Made by a program: the position numbers and the translations under genes. This document shows, one piece after another, positions 1 through 6,095 of a DNA stretch of 7,855 bases (positions are counted from its first letter, which is position 1; every line of letters starts with the position of its first letter). Below the pieces are notes generated by a model, which saw nothing but the letters and a program-made list of their open reading frames with translations, was not told where the DNA came from and did not search any database. Origin of the DNA: Chlamydiota bacterium (GTDB lineage Bacteria; Chlamydiota; Chlamydiia; Chlamydiales; SM23-39); NCBI GenBank assembly GCA_027459365.1, contig DAIDIM010000148.1:1-7855 (forward strand), in the 5' to 3' direction.

Positions 1-71
1 TTATATGTCTGCTTCTTTTTATTTCTACCGTTACTCTCAGAATGTCTCGCTATTACGCAACACACTGATTC

Positions 72-539
72 TTAATGTTTATAAAAATCTACGGACTTAA
101 CGTTTTCCCCGGCTACAGGTACTCATTTGTCGGAAGAACCAAAATTGCGCTCTCGTGATAAAACATTTGAATTCTGTTGAGTGAATTAAATTCTCGAGAT
201 AATTTAGATAGATAAACGAGCCCAAACGTATGGACAGCTGCTGATAGAAGTGGACCTGCTGCAAGGCCTTCGGCATCCTTCGATCCAGAGCCTACGACGG
301 ATCGCAATGAATCTATGAAAGTCATGTACGTTGCTGCGCCCCCCTGAGAATGGAGAATGATTTCTCTTACTTCAAATTTATGATAATATTTGAATACTAA
401 CGCATGCCCTAATTCGTGAATAAAAGTTATAGGAGTTAAAAATGATGCCGCCATTTTTTCTAAAAACGTATCCCCCTTTCCAAATTATAGGAAATTCAAG
501 AACGGGCAAATCAATTCTAAGAAATTCTGTACTATTCAT
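72..539 (-). pseudogene. Probable full original extent of the HELGH gene, disrupted by two frameshifts
   Basis: Reading leftward on the minus strand, an ATG at 539-537 sits 7 nt after a GGAG ribosome site and opens a frame beginning MNSTEFLRIDLP. It runs at least to ...GGYVFRK before a run of six A (459-454). Removing one A joins it directly to the HELGH frame. Near 122 a second compensating shift would replace the short ending NEYL-stop (113) by VPVAGENVKSVDFYKH and a stop at 72-74. The first and last pieces are in the same frame and the HELGH part is one register off, as expected from two compensating indels. Without a shift, the 539 frame ends at 378-380. The alternatives are programmed slippage at the A run, a sequencing error, or independent short ORFs. 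The joint at the A run is better supported than the one at the 3' end. Confidence 0.4.
113..454 (-). CDS. Small HExxH metalloprotease-like protein (M50/site-2-protease-like), probably an incomplete frame
   Basis: This 113-codon frame carries a zinc-protease signature HELGH at residues 13-17 (H13, E14, H17), followed by GGAA (38-41) and AGPLLS (66-71) in a hydrophobic stretch. That order (HExxH, then a Gly-rich loop, then an AGP-type segment) resembles M50 membrane proteases, which cut substrates in or near the membrane. At 113 residues it is much shorter than a working M50 enzyme, and no clear third zinc ligand (NPDG-like) is visible. The start codon at 454 has no well-placed Shine-Dalgarno, and HExxH lies implausibly close to the N terminus. 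A better start with a good ribosome site lies upstream at 539 in another frame, so I think this is the central part of a frame-disrupted gene (see 72-539). The metalloprotease-like call is moderately sure; whether it is expressed and active is unsure. Confidence 0.5.
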   Translation of the reverse strand: MAASFLTPITFIHELGHALVFKYYHKFEVREIILHSQGGAATYMTFIDSLRSVVGSGSKDAEGLAAGPLLSAAVHTFGLVYLSKLSREFNSLNRIQMFYHESAILVLPTNEYL

Positions 540-546
540 GATTAAG

Positions 547-550
547 CTCC
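547..550 (-). promoter_or_regulatory. Shine-Dalgarno GGAG for an ATG at 539
   Basis: On the minus strand GGAG is followed by a 7-nt spacer and an ATG at 539-537. This is the best ribosome site in the neighbourhood and supports translation starting upstream of the HELGH frame rather than at 454. Confidence 0.5.
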
Positions 551-576
551 AATTGGTTAATTAGGCTAATCATATT

Positions 577-613
577 CTTTTTATATATATATATTTTACG
601 CAGCAATAAAAAG
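577..613. repeat. AT-dinucleotide tract flanked by an 8-nt inverted repeat
   Basis: The 75-nt gap between the sulfatase stop and the ATG at 539 holds a TA tract (about 582-593). It is flanked by CTTTTTAT (577-584) and ATAAAAAG (606-613), which are exact reverse complements. On the minus strand a TATAAA at 585-580 could serve as a -10 box for the HELGH gene, but no well-spaced -35 is evident. The repeat is too AT-rich to call as a terminator. It may be an AT-rich promoter region or weak structure only. Confidence 0.3.
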
Positions 614-614
614 T

Positions 615-2942
615 TTAATAGAAGCTAGGTACGGGAATCGGAAGATCCTTTAATGATTCATAAAAAGTCTGATTAAGGCGAGGGCATGCTTCTATGGTTA
701 AATATCTTAGCTTCGTTAATTTTGAAAAATCTGGCTGTTCAATGAGAGGAAAATTTTCAAGGTGAATTTCTTGAAGATTCCTTTGAGAATAAAGGATTTG
801 TGATAAAGCCTCGTCAGTGATGTGGATGCCGTCGCAAAGAGTCATATTCGTACACTGTTTTTCAGCTTGGCTCATTTCCAATAGATCTTGATTTTTCACA
901 TTGGTAAGGGTTGCGCTCCAAGAAATGAGATGCGAAGAGCCTTTATAGAGGGAGACAAGCGATTTTGCAGATAATCTTGGGATATTTTTTAAAGAAAGGG
1001 TGCGGAGATTCAAACAAATATTATGAGGAACAAAATCTTCAAGGTCCAAACCATCTAACCATATGTGACGTAAAGTCGGTAAGAGAATTTGACGAACGCC
1101 AGTATCTGTCAGCAAATGACAATTGGAGAGATCGAGCGTCATGATGTTTTTACAATATTTGCCCATCCAATGAAGAGATACGTCGGTGATTCTTGTGCAA
1201 TCGCGCAAAGAGACTTGAAACCAGGAAGAGTGATCTAGTTTTGTGATGGCGGTATCTCCGAAGTTCCCGGATGTTAAATCAATGACCGGAATGTTGGGAT
1301 GTTGATTTACATGAACGATCCACTCCTCTTCATTCATCAAAGGTGCTGCTTTTAACGAAAAAAGATCATTTTGTGGCGCCCATGCATTGGTTTCCATCAT
1401 AGCATTCATCTTTAGAAAGTAATTTTTGCACTGTATACTCAGATCTTTCATATCGATCGGATTTTTCTCTTCAGGATCGGTTTCTAAATCAAAGCCCTTA
1501 TCCAGAATCACTTTTTTCTTCCCAAGTAGACACCCAATTTGGAGATCCCCCCGATGCATTGAAAAATAGCTTGGGAAATGGATCTCTCGAAGTAAACTCA
1601 TCCCCAGACTATGATGCGTCTCTTGCAGGTTGAGTAGATCGAGAACCGTTGGTAAAAAGTCGACAAAACTGGCATTGCTATCAATGATCTGCGGCTTTAT
1701 TTGCTGACCTAAAATCAAAAGTGGAAGATGAATATTTTCCTCAAAAAGGCTCTGATTCATCTCAGAATAAGGCCTTCTTTCACCCATCTCCTGTCCATGA
1801 TCTCCAGCAATGAAAAGGATGGAGTTATTTAAATTGATGCTTTCTAAAAAGAGATTGAGACAAAAATCTGTATACGCAAAAGTTTGAAGAAAATTGGAAT
1901 AGGGATCTTTTTTTGGATCTCCCCAACTTGATGGAACTTTCCACGGATGGTGATTGGTAATTGTAAATAGCGATAGAAACGTTGGATTTATCTGCTTTTC
2001 CAGCCAAGAAGCAGCAAAGCGGACCATCGATTCATCATCGACACCCCAAGAGCTTGTTCGCGGTCCTTGAATCTCTTCTCCTCCAATAATGGTTTCAAAA
2101 CCATGTTGCTTGAAAAAAGGATAGAGATAATCAAATGAAATATCGCCACTTTGAATCACAGCTGGATGATAGCCTTGTCTTTTCAAGATTTGTGGAAGAC
2201 CGGTCATTGACATTGAGCAAAAAGGTTTCAAACTCACCGTTTTCAAATGTCCTGGTATTCCAAAATATGCCGATAAAAAGGCTCTAAATGTCTGTAAGCC
2301 ATTTGCATGGAAATTTCGAAATAACACACCTTTTTTTGCCCATGCATCGAAACAGGGGGAAGCAGGGATTTTTGCACCTAAACAACCCACATTTCTTGCT
2401 CGAAACGATTCGAGAAAAATAAACACAATATTTGGTTTTTTTACATTCGCGCAAAAGCGTTTCTCTCCTAAAAAAGCATGTGTTTTTCGCAAAGCCGGAT
2501 ACAGAGGTGACACTGAAGTTGATATCTCATGTGGAAAGGAAAACTCTGGAAGAGAATGGGGGATTCTTGGTTTATAAAATGAAAAAAAAATGGAGATTAA
2601 AAATAACGGAATCCAAAAGGATAAAGGCACTTGAACAAGGGGATATGAACAGAATGTTAAACATACACCGGCAAGTAGTTGTTTAGATAAGGGAGTAGCC
2701 TGTAGAGAATCTATGAAACATTTTGGAGATTTTAGAAATTGAAATATATCTGCTTGGTAACGAAAAAACCCATACCATCTTAAAAAAAGAATCATGGACA
2801 GGGGAACCCAGAGAATTGAAGTAATATGAGAAAGAGCAAATAAACTTGTAATAGCTAGTTCTTGGGCAGAGCTGCGAAGATGTAACGATTTAGTTTTATA
2901 GAATTGGTATGCGCGACAAATGAGAAACTGTGTAAGAATCAT
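615..2942 (-). CDS. Membrane-anchored sulfatase/LTA-synthase-superfamily enzyme with C-terminal leucine-rich repeats
   Basis: This 775-residue protein has three parts. The N-terminal 125 residues hold hydrophobic segments at about 31-60 and 89-122; the second is long enough for a helical hairpin. Residues about 170-450 form an alkaline-phosphatase/sulfatase-superfamily domain: NIVFIFLES (171-179, E178 as metal ligand), NGLQTFRA (214-221, T218 as the likely nucleophile), TNHHPW (329-334) and FIAGDHGQEMGER (377-389, D381 and H382 as metal ligands). A Thr nucleophile is typical of phosphoglycerol and phosphoethanolamine transferases of the LtaS/EptA type, whereas true sulfatases use formylglycine. 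After a linker, residues about 550-765 hold leucine-rich repeats of the cysteine-containing F-box/AMN1 type, e.g. LDLSNCHLLTDTGV (603-616) and HITDEALSQI (707-716). The substrate is unknown. ATG 2942 is the first start after an in-frame stop; no strong ribosome site precedes it. It lies 46 nt behind the orphan gene, so may be cotranscribed. The family call is secure; the transferred group is not. Confidence 0.88.
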   Translation of the reverse strand: MILTQFLICRAYQFYKTKSLHLRSSAQELAITSLFALSHITSILWVPLSMILFLRWYGFFRYQADIFQFLKSPKCFIDSLQATPLSKQLLAGVCLTFCSYPLVQVPLSFWIPLFLISIFFSFYKPRIPHSLPEFSFPHEISTSVSPLYPALRKTHAFLGEKRFCANVKKPNIVFIFLESFRARNVGCLGAKIPASPCFDAWAKKGVLFRNFHANGLQTFRAFLSAYFGIPGHLKTVSLKPFCSMSMTGLPQILKRQGYHPAVIQSGDISFDYLYPFFKQHGFETIIGGEEIQGPRTSSWGVDDESMVRFAASWLEKQINPTFLSLFTITNHHPWKVPSSWGDPKKDPYSNFLQTFAYTDFCLNLFLESINLNNSILFIAGDHGQEMGERRPYSEMNQSLFEENIHLPLLILGQQIKPQIIDSNASFVDFLPTVLDLLNLQETHHSLGMSLLREIHFPSYFSMHRGDLQIGCLLGKKKVILDKGFDLETDPEEKNPIDMKDLSIQCKNYFLKMNAMMETNAWAPQNDLFSLKAAPLMNEEEWIVHVNQHPNIPVIDLTSGNFGDTAITKLDHSSWFQVSLRDCTRITDVSLHWMGKYCKNIMTLDLSNCHLLTDTGVRQILLPTLRHIWLDGLDLEDFVPHNICLNLRTLSLKNIPRLSAKSLVSLYKGSSHLISWSATLTNVKNQDLLEMSQAEKQCTNMTLCDGIHITDEALSQILYSQRNLQEIHLENFPLIEQPDFSKLTKLRYLTIEACPRLNQTFYESLKDLPIPVPSFY

Positions 2943-2960
2943 TACAAATTCTTACACTGT
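2927..2960. repeat. Inverted repeat with the sulfatase start codon in its loop
   Basis: GTGTAAGAAT (2930-2939) and ATTCTTACAC (2948-2957) are perfect 10-nt reverse complements separated by 8 nt. Beyond one mismatch, AC (2927-2928) also pairs with GT (2959-2960). The minus-strand ATG of the sulfatase (2942-2940) lies in the loop. No T-run follows on either strand, so it is not a classical intrinsic terminator. It could be an mRNA hairpin limiting translation initiation, or an operator dyad. Confidence 0.6.
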
Positions 2961-2988
2961 CAGAAGTTTGTATTTGGATCAAGATGGA

Positions 2989-3663
2989 CTATCTATTCAA
3001 CGTTTTAAGCCAATCGTTTATCATTTTGACTGTTTCTTTGCTCTGAGGTTCTACTTGAATCTCATCATTATCAGAATCAGAATCGTATGTAAAAGCTTTA
3101 GGAATATCCTTAATAACTAGTTCAACAGGTACAGCACTGGCTTCAACATTAAATGCATCGTCTAGTTGAGTATTGTCAATATCAGATAGATCATCTTGTG
3201 CGGTACCGTTAGTTTTAGAATCCAGTTTTGCATCAGGTGCAGCAGTAACATTTTGTGGTTTTGGCCATTGACCGTTATGATCTTCCTTAGTTGTCATATA
3301 GGTTATATGGAATCCTGCTATGTGATAAGGGATCAAATTAGGCTCATGCGCCATAATTATAATGTCTTTTTGCAGATCGTTGCGAATTTGCATTTCGTTA
3401 TCCGAAATAGATTGACGGAATTGAGATTCTTGTAATTCGAACATTTTTCGATCTATTTCATTAGATTCTGATACAGTCACAGGAGGAATTGAGTAATTTA
3501 ACTCAGAGGGTGAAATTTCCGAATTTGCAAAAAAATTTCTTGTTGCCTGAGTTTTAGCAAATACGCTAGATATTTTTTCTATAGTCGTCGATTGGGTATC
3601 ATAGCTCTGATCACTTCGAGTTTCCATGTGATTATTTGTGATTAAAGACGTATTAGTTATCAT
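2989..3663 (-). CDS. Acidic orphan protein of unknown function
   Basis: I do not recognise this 224-residue protein. It has no signal peptide, no membrane segment and no cysteine. The first 30 residues are rich in Ser, Thr and Asn (starting MITNTSLITNNH), which would fit, but does not prove, a type III secretion signal of the kind chlamydial effectors carry. Residues about 66-100 look helical and may form a short coiled coil. A somewhat more ordered stretch (about 104-135) contains HEPNLIPYHIAGFHITYM. The C-terminal third is acidic, with clusters such as DSDSDNDE near 193-200, and ends with a helix-like MINDWLKTL. ATG 3663 is preceded by AAAGAG with a 6-nt spacer after GAG, and a good sigma70-type promoter lies about 45 nt upstream. 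The sulfatase gene follows after 46 nt on the same strand. Reading frame length, ribosome site and promoter make it a likely real gene. Confidence 0.7.
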   Translation of the reverse strand: MITNTSLITNNHMETRSDQSYDTQSTTIEKISSVFAKTQATRNFFANSEISPSELNYSIPPVTVSESNEIDRKMFELQESQFRQSISDNEMQIRNDLQKDIIIMAHEPNLIPYHIAGFHITYMTTKEDHNGQWPKPQNVTAAPDAKLDSKTNGTAQDDLSDIDNTQLDDAFNVEASAVPVELVIKDIPKAFTYDSDSDNDEIQVEPQSKETVKMINDWLKTLNR

Positions 3664-3707
3664 AATTAACTCTTTTTTTATAATTAATTTTAATCTATAT
3701 AGTATTA

Positions 3708-3736
3708 ATTATATTACAATTCTATTAAATTGCCAA
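3708..3736 (-). promoter_or_regulatory. Sigma70-type promoter for the orphan gene (and perhaps the sulfatase)
   Basis: On the minus strand TTGGCA (3736-3731, 5 of 6 to consensus) is followed by a 17-nt spacer and a perfect TATAAT (3713-3708). Transcription would begin near 3701 and give a leader of about 38 nt before the ATG at 3663. Both elements and the spacing are ideal. The AT-rich surroundings make chance boxes more likely, so this is not certain. Confidence 0.6.
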
Positions 3737-3757
3737 ATCTTACACTTTCCATAACAT
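3730..3757 (+). promoter_or_regulatory. Candidate promoter for the rpmE operon
   Basis: TTGCCA (3730-3735, 5 of 6) lies 16 nt before TAACAT (3752-3757, 4 of 6). It would give a leader of about 95 nt. Weaker alternatives exist: TTGCGA (3774-3779) with TAGAAA (3796-3801), and TATAGA (3836-3841) without a good -35. A promoter must lie in this intergenic region, but which one is used cannot be decided here. Confidence 0.3.
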
Positions 3758-3847
3758 ACTTATATCCAGTTCTTTGCGAAAAACTTCATTCCCCCTAGAA
3801 AAGTCTTGTTTTTTTCTTGGTTTGCCATTATCCTGTATAGATATTTT

Positions 3848-3852
3848 AAGGA
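3848..3852 (+). promoter_or_regulatory. Shine-Dalgarno AAGGA deciding the rpmE start
   Basis: AAGGA with a 7-nt spacer before ATG 3860 selects this codon over an in-frame ATG at 3806, which has no ribosome site and would add 18 residues without family similarity. Confidence 0.75.
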
Positions 3853-3859
3853 ATTAGCT

Positions 3860-4177
3860 ATGAAAAAAAATACCCATCCTAAGTATCAAGAAGTGCTTTT
3901 CATCGATTCATCGACAGGTACTAAGTTCTTGATTGGCAGTACTTTGCAATCAAAAGAGACGGAGAAGTTTGAAGGTAAGGAATATCCAGTTTCGAGAGTG
4001 CCAATCTCTTCTGCTTCCCATCCCTATTTTACGAAGGCAGGATCGCTTGTAGATACAGAAGGTCGAGTCGACAAATTTACGAAGAAATTTGCCCGTAAGA
4101 TGACAGAAGTGAAAGCGTCTCAAGATAAGCAAGAAGAGGCGAATAAAGAAAAAGCTAAACAAAAGAAAAAGAAGTGA
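3860..4177 (+). CDS. rpmE: 50S ribosomal protein L31, zinc-free type B
   Basis: This 105-residue protein is bL31, a component of the large ribosomal subunit at the central protuberance and the bridge to the small subunit. The family signature is visible as SSASHPYF (50-57) and DTEGRVDKF (65-73). The CxxC-type cysteines that bind zinc in the classical form are absent (the protein has no cysteine), so this is the zinc-independent type B form. Residues 82-105 form a very Lys-rich, probably disordered tail ending in KKKK, longer than in most type B proteins; chlamydial L31 is also long as I recall it. It is the first gene of the plus-strand operon, and its TGA overlaps the GTG start of prfA, suggesting translational coupling. 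It could equally be named rpmE2 for type B. Confidence 0.93.
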   Translation: MKKNTHPKYQEVLFIDSSTGTKFLIGSTLQSKETEKFEGKEYPVSRVPISSASHPYFTKAGSLVDTEGRVDKFTKKFARKMTEVKASQDKQEEANKEKAKQKKKK

Positions 4178-5238
4178 TTGAAAAAGTCAGGCTGCTTTTG
4201 ACCCGGCTTCACCAGGTCGAAGCTGAGCTGGGCTTGAGTCATGTATTAGCTGATCAGAAGCGATATAAACTTCTCTCTCAGGAGCATTCCCAGCTCTCTG
4301 AATTACGAAATCTATGGGATCGCTTTACCTTAAAGAAAAAGCAATTGGAAGAGAATCAATTGCTCCTAGCTGAGGAGACCGATCCTGAGATGCTCTCTCT
4401 TTTACGGGAAGATATTGCCCGTTTAGAAGAATCTGTCACGATTTTGAATAAACAGATTGAAAATCTCCTTGTTCCTCCCGATCCAAACGATAGTCGCAAC
4501 ATTATCTTGGAGATACGGGCAGGTACGGGGGGCGATGAGGCGGCTTTATTTGTTGCTGATTGCGCCCGCATGTATCACAATTATGCAGATAGCAAGAAAT
4601 GGAAATTAGAGGTGATCTCGTCGGCACCGTCAGATTTAGGTGGGTATAAAGAGTACATTGTCTCCTTGTCTGGTCTCAATGTGTATCGGCTGATGCAGTA
4701 TGAGGCGGGTACACATCGTGTGCAGCGGGTGCCAGAAACTGAAACACAGGGGAGGGTCCATACTTCAGCTGTGACTGTGGCGGTTCTTTTAGAGCCGAAT
4801 GAGGGTGAAGAGATCAAGATTGAAGAGAAAGATTTGCGCATCGATACCTACCGTGCATCAGGTGCGGGAGGCCAGCACGTCAACCGAACCGATTCTGCAG
4901 TGCGCATTACCCATATCCCAACGGGAACTGTTGTCGCCTGTCAAGAAGAGCGGAGTCAGCATAAGAATAAAGATAAGGCGATGCGCTTACTTGCCGCGCG
5001 CATTGGCGAAGAATTGAAAAATAAGGCCCATTCAGAAATGTCGGCTACTCGCTTGAGTCAGGTGGGAAGCGGAGATCGATCAGAGCGTATTCGGACATAT
5101 AATTTTCCACAAAATCGGGTCACAGATCATCGGATCAATCTGACACTCTATAAGCTCGATCATGTGATGGAGGGCGATCTGGACGATTTAACAATTCCGC
5201 TCGTGAATTTCTTCCATCAAGAAAAGATGCAAGCATGA
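4174..5238 (+). CDS. prfA: Peptide chain release factor 1
   Basis: RF1 recognises UAA and UAG stop codons and triggers release of the finished protein. The 354-residue length is normal for the family. The helical N-terminal domain (1-100) is followed by RAGTGGDEA (115-123), the stop-codon-reading PxT tripeptide as PET (187-189, in HRVQRVPETETQGR), and the catalytic GGQ at 232-234 within SGAGGQHVN. A PxT rather than SPF motif separates it from RF2. Gln234 is the expected methylation target of PrmC, encoded next. The start is GTG at 4174, overlapping the rpmE stop (GTGA). No better start exists, and the sequence before it is purine-rich. Its own stop overlaps the prmC start (ATGA). Confidence 0.97.
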   Translation: MIEKVRLLLTRLHQVEAELGLSHVLADQKRYKLLSQEHSQLSELRNLWDRFTLKKKQLEENQLLLAEETDPEMLSLLREDIARLEESVTILNKQIENLLVPPDPNDSRNIILEIRAGTGGDEAALFVADCARMYHNYADSKKWKLEVISSAPSDLGGYKEYIVSLSGLNVYRLMQYEAGTHRVQRVPETETQGRVHTSAVTVAVLLEPNEGEEIKIEEKDLRIDTYRASGAGGQHVNRTDSAVRITHIPTGTVVACQEERSQHKNKDKAMRLLAARIGEELKNKAHSEMSATRLSQVGSGDRSERIRTYNFPQNRVTDHRINLTLYKLDHVMEGDLDDLTIPLVNFFHQEKMQA

Positions 5239-6071
5239 AAACAATCTCTGAAGTTCTTTTGTTATCGACACAATTTTTACAACAACGGCATGTTCCTATG
5301 GCACGGCGCGTGGTTGAAGAGTTGCTTGGAAAACTCTTCAAATGCAAGCGAATTCAAATTTACATGCAGTTTGATCGTCCGATCCTTGAAACAGAGCTGG
5401 CACTGTTAAGAGAATGGTTAAAAAGGGTTGCAAAACATGAACCTCTGGAATACATCACGGGCGAAATTGAGTTTTTTGGTGGCCAATTCAAAACAGATTC
5501 CAGAGCGCTCATTCCAAGACAAGAGACAGAGCTGCTCGTCGAGATGATTGCCAAAAAAATTGAAGGTAAAGAAATGATTTGGGATATTTGTAGCGGATCG
5601 GGATGTATAGGGATTTCTTTAAAGAAAAAATTTCCTGACACCCAAGTCTGGCTATCGGATCTATCTAAGGATGCATTAGAATTATCTCGCGAAAATGCAT
5701 TAAAAAATCATGTTACAGTAGAATTTTGTCATGGGGATCTTTTCTCATCATTTATGGATAAAAAGGCCGATATCATCGTCTGCAATCCACCTTATGTGAC
5801 CTCTCAAGAATTTTTGACCCTAGACCCATCTGTTCGCGATTTTGAGCCAAAAATGGCCTTAGTTGGAGGGGAGTCGGGATTCGAGTTTTATGAGAGATTG
5901 GCAAAGGAGGCGCCTCTATTTTTAAACCCTAAAGGGAGGCTATTTTTGGAAATTGGCCATAACATGGGTAAAAAACTGTTAGAAATTTTTTCATCGCCTA
6001 TTTGGGTAAGCCGCGAGCTCTCTCAAGATTTAGCCGCAAAAGATCGCTTCTTTTTACTTGTTAGAGAATAG
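5235..6071 (+). CDS. prmC: Release factor glutamine N5-methyltransferase
   Basis: PrmC (HemK) transfers a methyl group from S-adenosylmethionine to the side-chain amide of the glutamine in the GGQ motif of release factors, which raises termination efficiency. The 278-residue length is full. An N-terminal helical substrate-binding domain (1-75) is followed by FFGGQF (80-85), IPRQETE (93-99, where IPRPETE is more usual), the SAM-binding loop DICSGSGCIGIS (117-128) and the catalytic NPPY (184-187). The C-terminal motif GGESGFEFYERL (211-222) is also typical. The ATG overlaps the prfA stop by 4 nt, so enzyme and substrate are translationally coupled. The historical hemK label refers to a disproved role in heme synthesis. 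Confidence 0.96.
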   Translation: MKTISEVLLLSTQFLQQRHVPMARRVVEELLGKLFKCKRIQIYMQFDRPILETELALLREWLKRVAKHEPLEYITGEIEFFGGQFKTDSRALIPRQETELLVEMIAKKIEGKEMIWDICSGSGCIGISLKKKFPDTQVWLSDLSKDALELSRENALKNHVTVEFCHGDLFSSFMDKKADIIVCNPPYVTSQEFLTLDPSVRDFEPKMALVGGESGFEFYERLAKEAPLFLNPKGRLFLEIGHNMGKKLLEIFSSPIWVSRELSQDLAAKDRFFLLVRE

Positions 6072-6086
6072 CAACTCTTGTATAAT
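6058..6086 (+). promoter_or_regulatory. Candidate internal promoter just upstream of ffh
   Basis: TTGTTA (6058-6063, 4 of 6) lies 17 nt before a perfect TATAAT (6081-6086), overlapping the end of prmC. Transcription would begin near 6093, about 3 nt before the ffh ATG at 6096, giving an almost leaderless mRNA. There is no good Shine-Dalgarno before ffh. The match may be chance in AT-rich DNA. Confidence 0.4.
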
Positions 6087-6095
6087 ATTGGCTTT

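Noticed and set aside
1..100. Open plus-strand frames at the left edge, e.g. frame 2 ending at a TAA at 98-100, as the tail of a convergent gene
   Set aside because: All three plus frames are open for at least 20 codons from the edge, the length is within chance, and no family motif is visible. I see nothing else supportable in 1-71.
577..613. Intrinsic terminator after the sulfatase gene
   Set aside because: The stem is nearly all A/T with a long loop, too weak for a terminator call; listed only as a repeat.
2432..2686. Plus-strand 84-codon ORF inside the sulfatase gene
   Set aside because: It lies antisense to a coding region with clear domain motifs and has no recognisable domain.
2927..2960. 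Terminator between the orphan gene and the sulfatase
   Set aside because: The stem is good but no T-run follows on either strand, and the ATG sits in the loop; translational or operator control fits better.
3791..3820. T-rich stretch after AGAAAAGTC as a terminator
   Set aside because: No GC-rich stem precedes the T run, and it lies just upstream of a gene rather than after one.
3806..3859. N-terminal extension of L31 from ATG 3806
   Set aside because: It has no ribosome site, covers likely promoter DNA, and the family starts at the MKKNTHPKY methionine, which has AAGGA 7 nt upstream.
6078..6095. TTG start for Ffh at 6078
   Set aside because: The family begins with MF..L, matching ATG 6096, and the TTG overlaps a candidate -10 region.
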